Both the position numbers and the translations under genes were made by a program. DNA of 64,000 nt from Streptosporangium lutulentum (GTDB taxonomy: Bacteria > Actinomycetota > Actinomycetes > Streptosporangiales > Streptosporangiaceae): assembly GCF_030811455.1 (NCBI RefSeq), contig NZ_JAUSQU010000001.1, forward strand, positions 372,001 through 436,000, read 5' to 3'. The notes beneath the pieces are model-generated. The model saw only the letters and a program-made list of their open reading frames with translations, ran no database searches and was not told the DNA's origin. How positions within the stretch are numbered: the first letter of the stretch is position 1; each line of letters starts with the position of its first letter. Below are positions 1 to 7,260 of this stretch, one piece after another.

Positions 1-313
1 CGAACACCGGGCCGAGCTCGGTTTTGAACTCCCCGGAGTGCTGGTGGTAGACCCGCGTGCCCACGAGGTCGGCCGGCACCAGGTCGGGGGTGAACTGGAC
101 GCGCTGGAAACTTCCGGCGATCGCGGCGGCCAGCGACCTCACCGCGAGCGTCTTGGCCAGGCCCGGCACGCCCTCGACGAGCAGGTGGCCGTCGGCGATC
201 AACGCGACGGCCATGCGCTCCAGCAGGACGTCCTGCCCGACGATCGTGCGTTTGACCTCGAACAGCACATGTTCGAGCGGATGGGCCGACTCGGAGGAAT
301 TGGTCGAGGTCAT
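1..313 (-). CDS. MoxR-family AAA+ ATPase (partial, N-terminal part)
   Basis: The first 104 residues of a MoxR-type AAA+ ATPase; the rest lies beyond the left edge. A Walker A motif GVPGLAKT sits at residues 48-55 inside the MoxR-typical context VEGVPGLAKT, followed by QRVQFTPDLVPADLVGT. MoxR ATPases act as chaperones that help assemble metal-dependent or secreted protein complexes, often beside vWA-domain proteins. The ATG at 313 is the first start in a frame that is open up to it. The gene lies 27 bp downstream of the trypsin-like protease gene on the same strand, so the two are probably co-transcribed. Confidence 0.9.
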   Translation of the reverse strand, partial: MTSTNSSESAHPLEHVLFEVKRTIVGQDVLLERMAVALIADGHLLVEGVPGLAKTLAVRSLAAAIAGSFQRVQFTPDLVPADLVGTRVYHQHSGEFKTELGPVF

Positions 314-340
314 ATGGTCTTCCTTCTCGTGACGCTTCGG

Positions 341-1144
341 TCAGATCTGGGGCCCGTCGCCCGGCGGCCCGTCGCCTTCGCCGCCGCCCAGGGCAGCGCC
401 GATCGGCACCGCGAACGCGATGCCGGCGAACGCCTCGTCGCCTCCCGGGTCGGCGATCGAGACGACGATCCCGATGACCAGGCCGCGAGCGTCCAGGAGG
501 GGACCGCCGGAGCTGCCCGGATTCACGGAGGCGTCGAACTGGATGAGGCCGTTCAGGCCGCCGTCTTTGGTGGTCCGGTTCAGGCCCGACACGACGCCGG
601 TGGAGACGCTGTAGGTCAGGCCCAGCGGATTGCCTATCGCCACGACAGGCACGCCCACGGTCGCTGCGCCGCCGAGCGTCGCCGGGATGACGATCTCCGG
701 CAGCTTCGCGGGCTTGAGGGTCGCGACATCGAGCTTGGGATTCGACGACGCGACAACGGCCTTCGTCTTGGTGCCGTCGGCGAACGTCACGGTGACGTCC
801 TCGGCATCTTTATCCGAAGTGCCTTTGACGACGTGGTGCGCCGTCAGAATCGTCCCGTCCTCGGCCGCGATCACCCCGGTTCCGAGCGACTTCCCGGCCT
901 GGATGACCACCACCGACGGCCCGACCCTCTTGAAGACGTCGGGCACCGTGAGCGTCGCACTGGGCGTCGGCGTCGCGCTCGGCCTGGGCGCGGCCGCTTC
1001 GCCGTTCCCACCGCTGCTTCCCAGCCAGTACGCAAGCAGCGCCACGACGACAAGTGCGCCACCCCCGGCGACAAACCACCGGGCCTTCCCGGCCACGGCT
1101 TCCTGAGCCTCGGCCGCATCGGCCTCCTGCGGCACGCGCTCCAT
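341..1144 (-). CDS. Membrane-anchored trypsin-like (S1C/HtrA-type) serine protease
   Basis: A 267-aa protein with a short cytoplasmic N-terminus, one membrane segment at about residues 23-42, a Pro/Ala/Thr-rich linker at 47-66 and an extracytoplasmic chymotrypsin-fold domain. The catalytic triad is visible as His104 (TAHHVV), Asp139 (KLDVA) and Ser212 (GSSGG). No PDZ domain follows, so it is shorter than classical DegP/HtrA proteins. It probably cleaves or senses misfolded proteins outside the membrane. I chose the ATG at 1144 over an in-frame start 81 bp upstream because the extra residues look unlike the family. Its stop is 27 bp from the MoxR gene start. Confidence 0.88.
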   Translation of the reverse strand: MERVPQEADAAEAQEAVAGKARWFVAGGGALVVVALLAYWLGSSGGNGEAAAPRPSATPTPSATLTVPDVFKRVGPSVVVIQAGKSLGTGVIAAEDGTILTAHHVVKGTSDKDAEDVTVTFADGTKTKAVVASSNPKLDVATLKPAKLPEIVIPATLGGAATVGVPVVAIGNPLGLTYSVSTGVVSGLNRTTKDGGLNGLIQFDASVNPGSSGGPLLDARGLVIGIVVSIADPGGDEAFAGIAFAVPIGAALGGGEGDGPPGDGPQI

Positions 1145-1506
1145 TGCCCTATATTCATTGATCTCAGTTGAAAGTGCTACAAACTCCGCCTGGGAACTCC
1201 ATAAGAACCGGCCCCGCAGCCCCATGCGCGGAGCACGGAGACGAGGACGGCGGCCCGCGGTTTCGCCCGGTCCTGGCTCGCGTCAAGATCTGCCTGTCCG
1301 TCAGGCGCCCGCGCACCCGACCGGTCGCGGTGGCCGACCATGCCTGTTCCTTCCGCGGCGACCGCGTCTGTCTGCGCCGGCGCCGCATCCATGAGGCGGC
1401 TCTGCCGGATCTCTCAAGATGTTGACGTCGTCGGCGAGGGATACTCGCGCCCCGGTGGACCCGGGGCCGAGCCACCCGAGGTTGAAATGACAACCCGGCT
1501 TCATGG
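1145..1506. other. Intergenic region, nothing recognised
   Basis: About 360 bases with no convincing gene. A short AT-richer patch at about 1148-1185 lies just upstream of the protease start and may hold its promoter. Open frames across the rest have no recognisable domain and no good ribosome site. Confidence 0.5.
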
Positions 1507-1791
1507 TCAGCCGCAGTGGGTCCAGCCTGACTGCCGGCTGTCGCCGCTGCCGGCGCCGTTCGAGGCGACGCCTCCCCATGAGACACAGGTGCCGGCGTAG
1601 GACATGCAGAAGTCGGTGTCATGGATCCTTTCGCCACCCTGCTTCTGGATGGAGGCCCCCGTGGTGCTGTAGATGCCCTGGTACTTGCTGCTCTTCCACG
1701 TCACCACACAGTTGGTGCTGCCGTTGTAGAGCAGGTAGATCGTGGCGAGTCCGCCGATGGCGTAGCTGTCGATGAAATGAGACATGTCGCA
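1507..1791 (-). pseudogene. SapA-like (spore-associated protein) C-terminal remnant
   Basis: Translation from the Cys codon at about 1791 gives a stretch resembling actinomycete spore-associated protein A: IDSYAIGGLATIYLLYNGS, then NCVVTWKSS, a GTCVSWGG motif and a final HCG before the stop. These proteins are small, secreted and stabilised by disulfides. The C-terminus looks intact, but no frame upstream supplies a signal peptide. The open frame instead continues into Arg/Pro-rich sequence, so export and folding would fail. I read it as a gene that lost its 5' end. The alternative is an atypical non-secreted member. The family assignment is from memory of the motif pattern. Confidence 0.55.
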
Positions 1792-2046
1792 GTGATGCGA
1801 AGGCTCTGGGCCTTCGTCGCGACATCGCTCTCCGATGGCGGCCGATCCTGGGCGCGCCGACCACCCGGCGCCCTGGGCGCCTGCCACCGAACGATCGTGG
1901 CCCCGAGTCAGGCTCGTTTCCCATCCCGCACTGGTGGGCCCGCAGGCGCACTTTCTACGGTACGTAATGGATTAGTCACTCAATCGATATGGTCACCGAC
2001 GGTGATCTCCCGAAAACATGGAGCCTTCCGAAGAACGGAGGCTGAT

Positions 2047-2574
2047 GTGGCCAGTGAGTTTCAGCGCAGAAAGATCCTCGGAGTTTTCCGCACGATGGAT
2101 ACGGACGGGGACGGCCGGCTGACCGAGGCCGACTTCCAGGCACTCGCCCACCGCTGGACGGCTGTCGCCGGATCCGTCGATCCGGAGCGACTGGCCTCCG
2201 TCATGACCGGTTGGTGGCCGGTGCTCCGGGCCGCCTCCGACTCTGACGGAGACAAGGCCCTCACCCTCGACGAGGTGCTCCTCGTCGTGGACGGTCTCGG
2301 CGGCATGACGGACGCGGTCTCCGGTACCGCCGACGCGATGTTCGAGGCCATCGACCTCAACGGGGACGGCCTCATCTCCCGTTCGGAATACGGCGCGCTC
2401 ATCGAGACGTGGAACGGGACGCCCACGGAGACCGACACGATCTTCCCTCGCCTGGACCTGGACGGTGACGGCCACCTCACCCGCGACGAGTTCCGCACCC
2501 ACTGGACGGAGTTCTGGGCAGGCGACGACCCGAACGCTCCCGGGACCTACGTCTTCGGCGCGCCGGCGCAATAG
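2047..2574 (+). CDS. Four-EF-hand calcium-binding protein (calerythrin-like)
   Basis: A 175-aa soluble protein with four EF-hand loops: DTDGDGRLTEAD (18-29), DSDGDKALTLDE (65-76), DLNGDGLISRSE (103-114) and DLDGDGHLTRDE (137-148). Loops 1, 3 and 4 have the full D-x-[DN]-x-[DN]-G pattern. Loop 2 has Lys-Ala where Gly-x is usual and may bind calcium less well. Size and spacing match the calerythrin/sarcoplasmic-type proteins of actinomycetes, thought to buffer or sense cytosolic calcium. The GTG start at 2047 follows a GGAGG ribosome site six bases upstream. The long open extension further upstream has no EF-like sequence. No signal peptide is present. Confidence 0.92.
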   Translation: MASEFQRRKILGVFRTMDTDGDGRLTEADFQALAHRWTAVAGSVDPERLASVMTGWWPVLRAASDSDGDKALTLDEVLLVVDGLGGMTDAVSGTADAMFEAIDLNGDGLISRSEYGALIETWNGTPTETDTIFPRLDLDGDGHLTRDEFRTHWTEFWAGDDPNAPGTYVFGAPAQ

Positions 2575-2718
2575 CCCGGTCCGGCGTCGCCGCCTCGCCC
2601 CCGGTCACGTCCGCATCGACCGGGGGCGATCGAGCGACCGGCTCGGCAGAGGCCGGTCGCCTGGCCGGATCCAGCGGCATACGGCCGGTCCCGGCACCGG
2701 GCCGGCATCACGCCCGGC

Positions 2719-3324
2719 TCAGGAGAACAGTCTGAGCACGTGCTCCGACGTCAGGCAGCCGGCCGTCGCCAGATCCAGGTTGGCCAGCGACATGTGGTGA
2801 GCCTCATCGGTCGCGGCCGTGACGCAGTCGCTGACCGTGTGGACGGTGAAGCCGAGGTCGGTGCCGTGCCTGGCGGTCTGCTCGACGGTGAGGTTGGTGG
2901 CGACCCCGGTCACCAGCAGCGTGTCGATCCCGTGCTCGGTCAGCCACCGGGGGAGGTGGTTCCCGGCCAGGCCGGACAACTTCTGGTTGTCGACGACCTG
3001 GTCGGCCTCGGCCGGAGGCCGCATCTCCGGGATCAACTGCGTTCCCGGAGCGTCCGGGCGGAAGGCCTCCTGCGCATCGCCGACCGCGTTCATGAAGCCC
3101 GTGTTGCGGACCAGGGCACCCTCTCCCGCGGGCACGGTGAACCGGGTGAAGACCACCGGCACCCCTACGGCGCGCATGGATCGGTGGAACCGTACGGCAC
3201 GCTCCACGACGCCGCTGCGCGCGACCGGCTCGCCGAGCATCGCGCCGAAGAATCCCTCGGGCTTGATGACGTTTACCTGCCAGTGCAGAGCGAGAACGGC
3301 GGCGGTCCGCGGATCGTAGGTCAT
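2719..3324 (-). CDS. Isochorismatase-fold protein lacking catalytic Asp and Cys
   Basis: A 201-aa protein of the isochorismatase/cysteine-hydrolase fold. Active members use an Asp-Lys-Cys triad. Here the N-terminal strand reads LALHWQ, placing His14 where Asp is expected. Lys115 (NQKLSG) is kept. The nucleophile motif reads GVATNLTVEQT, placing Thr146 at the Cys position. The fold signatures around these sites are otherwise well kept, so this looks like a stable non-catalytic or differently reacting subfamily and not a decayed gene. Related sequences with HWQ and GVATN-[VIL]-[ST]-VE are common in actinobacteria, as far as I recall. The ATG at 3324 was chosen because the fold starts immediately after it. 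The substrate is unknown. Confidence 0.85.
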   Translation of the reverse strand: MTYDPRTAAVLALHWQVNVIKPEGFFGAMLGEPVARSGVVERAVRFHRSMRAVGVPVVFTRFTVPAGEGALVRNTGFMNAVGDAQEAFRPDAPGTQLIPEMRPPAEADQVVDNQKLSGLAGNHLPRWLTEHGIDTLLVTGVATNLTVEQTARHGTDLGFTVHTVSDCVTAATDEAHHMSLANLDLATAGCLTSEHVLRLFS

Positions 3325-3479
3325 GGTCACGATCCTGCCGTATTTCCTCCGCGTTTCATGCTGAAAATTCCGCCCCGCCGGGAGAACCACGCTCCGCCGG
3401 ACCGGCTGACGGGAGACGCCGGCTCACGCCATGGAGGTCGATGACGCGGCCGGGCGCACGGCCTCCGCCGGCTCGCGAT

Positions 3480-3499
3480 CTAGACGACAAGTTCCGAAG
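3480..3499 (+). repeat. Left 20-bp terminal inverted repeat
   Basis: The sequence starting CTAGACGACAAGTTCC is repeated, perfectly inverted over 20 bp, at 6396-6415. It lies 4 bp beyond the stop codon of the IS982-type transposase, which is where an IS982 end is expected. Confidence 0.85.
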
Positions 3500-3503
3500 G
3501 GGG

Positions 3504-4226
3504 TCAGTGATCGTAGGCGATCAGTGACCGGGTGATCGGTGCGTCGGTCTTGTTGTTGTGCCAGATCGCCGCGGCCATCGCCAGGATGCGCTGGGCGACG
3601 CGGACGGCGACGCCCTCGAAGGTCCGCCCGCCGTGGTGTTCCAGGTCGAGTTGGCCTTTGAGGGTGTCGTTGACCGACTCGATGAGCTGGCGAACCTTCT
3701 TGAGCATCGGCTCACCGTGCCGCTGCTTTTCCCGCTTGCGCGAGGGGCGCAGCAGCTCGATACCCTGCTTGGCGAGGGTCTCCTCGAAGGGTTTGGACGC
3801 GAAGCCCTTGTCCGAGATCAGCAGGACGCCGTCGCGGTCGGCGACCAGCTTGGCGTCGATCTCCAGCATCGCGGCCAGCACCTCGCGTTCGCCGATCTTC
3901 GGGTTGGCCAGTGCCCACATGATGGGCATTCCGGCCGGGGTGCAGACCAGGTACAGGCGCAGGCCCCAAAAGAAGCGCGAGTGCGAAGCGCGGTAGCCGT
4001 AGCCGGGGCGTTCGGGCAGATAAGGGAACATGCCGGACAGATGTGCGTGGGCGAAGCGCAGCCAGCGGGCCTCGGAGTGGTGTCCGAGCAGGGCTTGGGC
4101 CACCGCGAGGCAGATGAGTTCGGAGTCGCTGAGCAGGGGTGGGCGGCCGGGGCGTCGTGTTCCTCCGATCTTGTCGTCGATCTTCACGTAGAGTGCGGTC
4201 ACGAGGGTGTCCAGGTCGGTCGTCAC
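3504..4226 (-). pseudogene. IS982-family transposase with internal in-frame deletion
   Basis: The 240-aa frame matches IS982-type transposases at both ends: GRPPLLSDSEL and AQALLGHHSEARWLRFAH at the N-terminus, VRQLIESVNDTLKGQLDLE and ITRSLIAYDH at the C-terminus. Intact relatives are about 295 aa. Between PERPG and YGYRASHSRFFW (junction near 4000) about 55 residues are missing. In the family that segment carries the first catalytic Asp (a DSTPVE-type motif). The frame is kept across the join, so a protein could still be made, but it should be inactive. The start is GTG at 4226. The family match and normal length are from memory; the abrupt PG/YGY junction is seen directly. Confidence 0.8.
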
Positions 4227-4464
4227 AAACTGATCTTCGACACCCTCGTTTTGTTCGGTGGCCGGTTTCGCGACTTCCGAAGCACCCGGTCAGGGGCTGG
4301 GGTGTTCACGAGTGGATGTGAATAGGCGAATGGAACGGCTCGGAAGATCGTTTCGCGGATGACTGCCGAACCTCTGCACGCGAACAGTTGAGGCGAAGCA
4401 TGTGATGGTCGTGGCCTCGAGCCGCGTCTTCGGCGGAGCAGGGCCTGAAGATGATGACCCCGAG

Positions 4465-4836
4465 TCAGTTGCGTGTGGCGGCGTGATATTGGTGAATGAG
4501 CCAGGCGCCCTCTGCCTGTTTGGCCACGATGGACAGGCAGATCAGGTGGATGTCACCGGCGGGCGCGGTGAAGGTCACCTCCGCGAATCCATGCACGACC
4601 ACCTGGCTCAACGGGGCGGCGGACAGCACCTTGGCTTGTGCCGTCGTACCGCGGGTGACCCTGTCGTAGTAGTCGAAGATTTCCCGCGGGCCGCGTCGCA
4701 GCCGTGGACTGATGCCCTGGAAAAGCGCGTCCTGGCTGAACAGCGAGACGATCTCGGCCGGGTGGTGTTCGTTGAAAGCCCGCTGCCAGCGGTGGAGCAC
4801 CCCGGTGAGAACATCTGTGGCCACGGAGCCGGTCAT
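4465..4836 (-). CDS. SnoaL/NTF2-like small protein (SgcJ/EcaC type)
   Basis: A 123-aa single-domain protein with the NTF2-like pattern: an N-terminal helix with LHRWQRAFNEHHPAEIVSLFSQDALF, a central RRGPREIFDYYDRV segment and C-terminal strands ending in AWLIHQYHAATRN. The SgcJ/EcaC/DUF4440 group includes cyclases, isomerases and many uncharacterised small-molecule-binding proteins. Its ATG overlaps the stop of the upstream SDR gene (ATGA), so the two are translationally coupled and probably act on the same compound. No active residues can be assigned with confidence. The stop lies 238 bp from the transposase gene, and that gap shows nothing recognisable. Confidence 0.8.
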   Translation of the reverse strand: MTGSVATDVLTGVLHRWQRAFNEHHPAEIVSLFSQDALFQGISPRLRRGPREIFDYYDRVTRGTTAQAKVLSAAPLSQVVVHGFAEVTFTAPAGDIHLICLSIVAKQAEGAWLIHQYHAATRN

Positions 4837-5492
4837 CGCGAGCTACCGGCGTGTAGAGCTTCCCGCTCCCACTGGTGTCGTGGTTGTGTGTGCAGCCGCC
4901 AATAGTGCTCGGCGATGTCATCCGGGTCGAAGTCGGTGCCGGGGGCGACCGGGCCGGCCACGGTGACGCTCGCCACATGCACCCCGGAAGGCCCGTACTC
5001 CTGGTCGAGCAGGGTGACCAGGGTTCGGACGCCCGCCTTGCCCAGCGAGAGGCTCACGTATTGCGGCTTGGGCTCGGGCATACCGCCCGTGATGAGGAAC
5101 GTTCCGTTGCCGCGTGCCGCCATCGCGGGCGCGACGTGGGCGGCGGCATTGAGCGCGCCGACCACGTTCACCGCCCATGCCTCCATGTGAGCGCGTACCG
5201 ACAGCTCGCCCGGCGCGTCGGCCTGGATGATCGCGGCGTTGTACACGACGACGTCCGGCACGCCGTGCTCGCTGACAGCCTTGTCGAGTGCGGCGTTCAA
5301 CGTGGCCTGGTCGGTGCTGTCGGCCTCCACCATGACAACCGGAACACCATGGGGAGCAACCGCCTCGGCCACGGCACGCAGCGTGCGCTCACTTCGGGCG
5401 ATCAGCGTGATCGGCAGCCCCTCCCCGGCGAGCCGGCGAGCCACGGCCTGTCCGATCCCCGGACCTGCACCAATAATCACTGCACTCGGCAT
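4833..5492 (-). CDS. Atypical short-chain dehydrogenase/reductase
   Basis: A 219-aa Rossmann protein with the nucleotide-binding motif GAGPGIG (8-14), an NAA motif (85-87) and a catalytic-region strand FLITGG. The usual Tyr-x-x-x-Lys is altered. Lys152 is in SLSLGKAG, but the residue four before it is Leu, and the nearest Tyr is seven before Lys. It may be an atypical SDR with a shifted or absent catalytic Tyr. It is coupled by an ATGA overlap to the NTF2-like gene and is divergent from the merR-type gene 84 bp away. That regulator very probably controls this operon. The compound it acts on cannot be inferred. Confidence 0.85.
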   Translation of the reverse strand: MPSAVIIGAGPGIGQAVARRLAGEGLPITLIARSERTLRAVAEAVAPHGVPVVMVEADSTDQATLNAALDKAVSEHGVPDVVVYNAAIIQADAPGELSVRAHMEAWAVNVVGALNAAAHVAPAMAARGNGTFLITGGMPEPKPQYVSLSLGKAGVRTLVTLLDQEYGPSGVHVASVTVAGPVAPGTDFDPDDIAEHYWRLHTQPRHQWEREALHAGSSR

Positions 5493-5530
5493 CGATATCT
5501 CCTCATTTTTCGTGATCAGCGATACTTGGG

Positions 5531-5562
5531 ACGGTAAGGCGTCACATCCATGTGAAGGTCAA
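5531..5562 (-). promoter_or_regulatory. Probable MerR-type operator/promoter
   Basis: On the minus strand a TTGACC box (5557-5562) and a TACCGT box (5531-5536) are 20 bp apart, or 19 bp if TTACCG is taken. Between them is the dyad TCACAT-CC-ATGTGA (5542-5555). A long 19-20 bp spacer holding a dyad is the hallmark of MerR-controlled promoters, which the regulator untwists on activation. It would drive the SDR/NTF2-like operon. Confidence 0.6.
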
Positions 5563-5576
5563 GCGAAAGGAGCCGA

Positions 5577-5966
5577 ATGCGGATCGGCGACCTGGCTCAC
5601 GAGACCGGGGTGCACAGGCGACTGTTGCGCTACTACGAAGAGCAGGGCCTGCTCAGGCCGGTCCGGCTGGTCAACGGCTACCGTGAGTACACAGAGGCGG
5701 ACATCGCGACGGTGCGCCACATCCGCGCCATGCTCGCCGCCGGGCTTCCCACCGCGGTCATCGCCCGGGTCCTGCACTGCGTTCACGACGATGACGAACT
5801 GATGGTTCCTTCCGGCTGCCCGACCTTCATCGATGACCTGCGGCGCGAACGCGTCCGCATCATCGAGACGATCGTTCAACTCCAGAGCTCCCAGGGGATG
5901 CTGGACGCGATCCTCGATGCGGCGCTACAACAGGCGGCAGATGGGCCACGCGAGCCCGTTCCGTGA
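5577..5966 (+). CDS. MerR-family transcriptional regulator
   Basis: A 129-aa regulator. Residues 1-70 are the MerR winged helix: MRIGDLAHETGVHRRLLRYYEEQGLL, then NGYREYTEADIATVRHI. A coiled-coil dimerisation helix follows at about 85-120. A Cys in the ALxC-type stretch (VLHCVHDD) and another at SGCPTF are the only ligand or metal candidates, so the effector is open. An AAAGGAG ribosome site lies a few bases before the ATG. The gene is divergent from the SDR operon and shares an 84-bp intergenic region with a MerR-type operator. Confidence 0.92.
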   Translation: MRIGDLAHETGVHRRLLRYYEEQGLLRPVRLVNGYREYTEADIATVRHIRAMLAAGLPTAVIARVLHCVHDDDELMVPSGCPTFIDDLRRERVRIIETIVQLQSSQGMLDAILDAALQQAADGPREPVP

Positions 5967-6395
5967 TCGAGCACTGACTCCGGCGCAGCCGAACTTCGTG
6001 GTCGCACACTCTCACACGCCCCGACACCACCGGCGCCCTCCATCGCTGCCACTACGCGAGCCGGAACCGGCCCTCCAACGGCTCCCCGATCTCGGAAAAC
6101 GCGAAATCCCGTCCGATCAAGATGATCAGACGGGATCCCGTCACTTCCTTCAGGCCGTCTCAAGAACGGCCCCTGGTGTGGCCTGGGCATCTTAAGATGC
6201 CCAGCCGCCGTCATCGTTACCGCTTGTCTGCCTGCGTTGCTGTCTCAGCTCGTCGACCGACAAGTTCAGCTGCTGCCTTTGCGGGCAGCGGCCACCACCG
6301 TCGGCCGAGGTGGGCTTCAGGCGCACCACCGAAGCATCCGCTCCACGGGCGGGCCGCAAGCGGCCCTGCACAGCCGACCATCAGCGTCGCCGCTA
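5967..6395. other. Gene-free stretch inside the repeat-bounded block
   Basis: About 430 bases between the merR-type gene and the right inverted repeat. It has one strong hairpin (listed separately) and no recognisable gene on either strand. A short motif CGACAAGTTC at 6257-6266 echoes the inverted-repeat core in the opposite orientation to the right end. Confidence 0.5.
6106..6136. terminator. Hairpin downstream of the merR-type gene
   Basis: ATCCCGTC/GACGGGAT plus GATCA/TGATC form a 13-bp stem broken by one mismatch, with a 3-base loop. There is no T-run, which is usual for high-GC actinomycete terminators. Confidence 0.55.
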
Positions 6396-6415
6396 CTTCG
6401 GAACTTGTCGTCTAG
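6396..6415 (-). repeat. Right 20-bp terminal inverted repeat
   Basis: A perfect inverted copy of the repeat at 3480-3499. Its outer CTA supplies the TAG stop codon of the neighbouring lipoprotein gene. Confidence 0.85.
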
Positions 6416-7086
6416 TCGAGTGAGATCACGATGCCGGTCAGGCCGTTGACCACGGCCGCGACACCGGCCCGGACGGCGCGCCCGGCGCGCTCGGGGGTGA
6501 AGGTGGCGGGATCGTACGTCGAGGACATGCCGAGCCCCTCGCCGCGGAACGACGCCCCGACCCAGTCGGTGGCGGTGACGTTCTCCGTGGGCTCGGCGAG
6601 CTCGGCGCCGACCACGAGGAACTGCTGGTCGAGGTGGTTGGGAGTGATCATTGCCAGGGGGTCGATGAGGTCGTTGCCGGCGCTGATGATGAGGTCGGGC
6701 TTCAGGCCGATCGCGCCGCTGATGCGCGGAATGAACTCATCCGGCTTCGTGGCCGTGACGGTCTTGAGGCTGACGTGCTCCTCCTCGGCCCACTCCGTCA
6801 CGGCGCTCGCCAGCGTCCTGGTCTGGGAATCCTTCCCCGCGGTGAGCAGCACCACGCGGTAGCCCTCCGACGGATGGACCCCGTCCCAGGAGCCGGGTCG
6901 CGGCGCGATCGTCGCCTCAGGGGCGGGCGGGGCGGCGGGGTCGAAGAACCCCGAGCCGAGAGCGCCGACGGCGGTGGGTTTCGCGTGCGGCCGGGACCAG
7001 TCGTCGCCGGAGCTGCATCCACTGACCAGTACGGCGGTCGCGACTGCCGCGGCCAGCGTGCCGGCGGGCAGAAGGCGAGAGCGCAT
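6412..7086 (-). CDS. Periplasmic-binding-protein-like lipoprotein (BMP type)
   Basis: A 224-aa lipoprotein with signal peptide and lipobox LVSGC at the N-terminus. The body contains YRVVLLTAGKDSQTRTLASAV and PDLIISAGNDLIDPLA, resembling the second lobe of BMP/Med-type ligand-binding proteins. It is shorter than the usual 320-350 aa, and no permease or ATPase gene is adjacent, so transport is unproven. A GAAGGA ribosome site supports the ATG at 7086. The stop codon TAG is formed by the first bases of the right inverted repeat, so the natural C-terminus may have been trimmed by that insertion. The ending GLTGIVISLD nevertheless looks close to complete. Confidence 0.7.
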   Translation of the reverse strand: MRSRLLPAGTLAAAVATAVLVSGCSSGDDWSRPHAKPTAVGALGSGFFDPAAPPAPEATIAPRPGSWDGVHPSEGYRVVLLTAGKDSQTRTLASAVTEWAEEEHVSLKTVTATKPDEFIPRISGAIGLKPDLIISAGNDLIDPLAMITPNHLDQQFLVVGAELAEPTENVTATDWVGASFRGEGLGMSSTYDPATFTPERAGRAVRAGVAAVVNGLTGIVISLD

Positions 7087-7212
7087 AGAGATAGTCCTTC
7101 GGGGGTGACGGGAGGTGCGCCTACTTCCTACCCCATCACCTGCACTCTTCGATGCGGTGGGCGGTCTCCGCCGTGTTCGGTTCGTCACCGGTTTATGCGC
7201 GAGACGCCGTTC

Positions 7213-7223
7213 GTTCATCTGAG
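7213..7223 (+). promoter_or_regulatory. Possible PHO-box-like unit upstream of the HupE-like gene
   Basis: GTTCATCTGAG resembles the 11-bp PhoP-binding unit of streptomycetes (GTTCA-yy). The second unit is weak. It is listed because a similar GTTCACC stands upstream of the next gene, a phosphatase. Confidence 0.3.
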
Positions 7224-7260
7224 TCGACCAGATTGCGTTCGCCAACCGAAGAGGAGTCAC

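Larger units (their letters stand above)
3480..6415. mobile_element. Putative IS982-end-bounded element with passenger genes
   Basis: Two perfect 20-bp inverted repeats enclose 2.9 kb containing a broken IS982-type transposase, an NTF2-like gene, an SDR gene and a divergent MerR regulator. Normal IS982 elements are about 1 kb. This could be an IS982 element carrying passenger genes, or the remains of two IS copies from which the second lost everything but its end. I could not find the expected second end just upstream of the transposase (4227-4330). No direct target duplication is evident: the outer flanks are GCGAT on the left and TCGAG on the right. The boundaries are seen directly; the element's history is inferred. 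Confidence 0.5.

Noticed and set aside
4465..5966. Antibiotic biosynthesis cluster suggested by the SnoaL/SgcJ-like gene
   Set aside because: Only an SDR and a MerR regulator accompany it; no polyketide, peptide or terpene synthase genes are present.
3470..6425. Target-site duplication around the 20-bp inverted repeats
   Set aside because: Outer flanks (GCGAT and TCGAG) share no direct repeat, so insertion as one unit is not proven.
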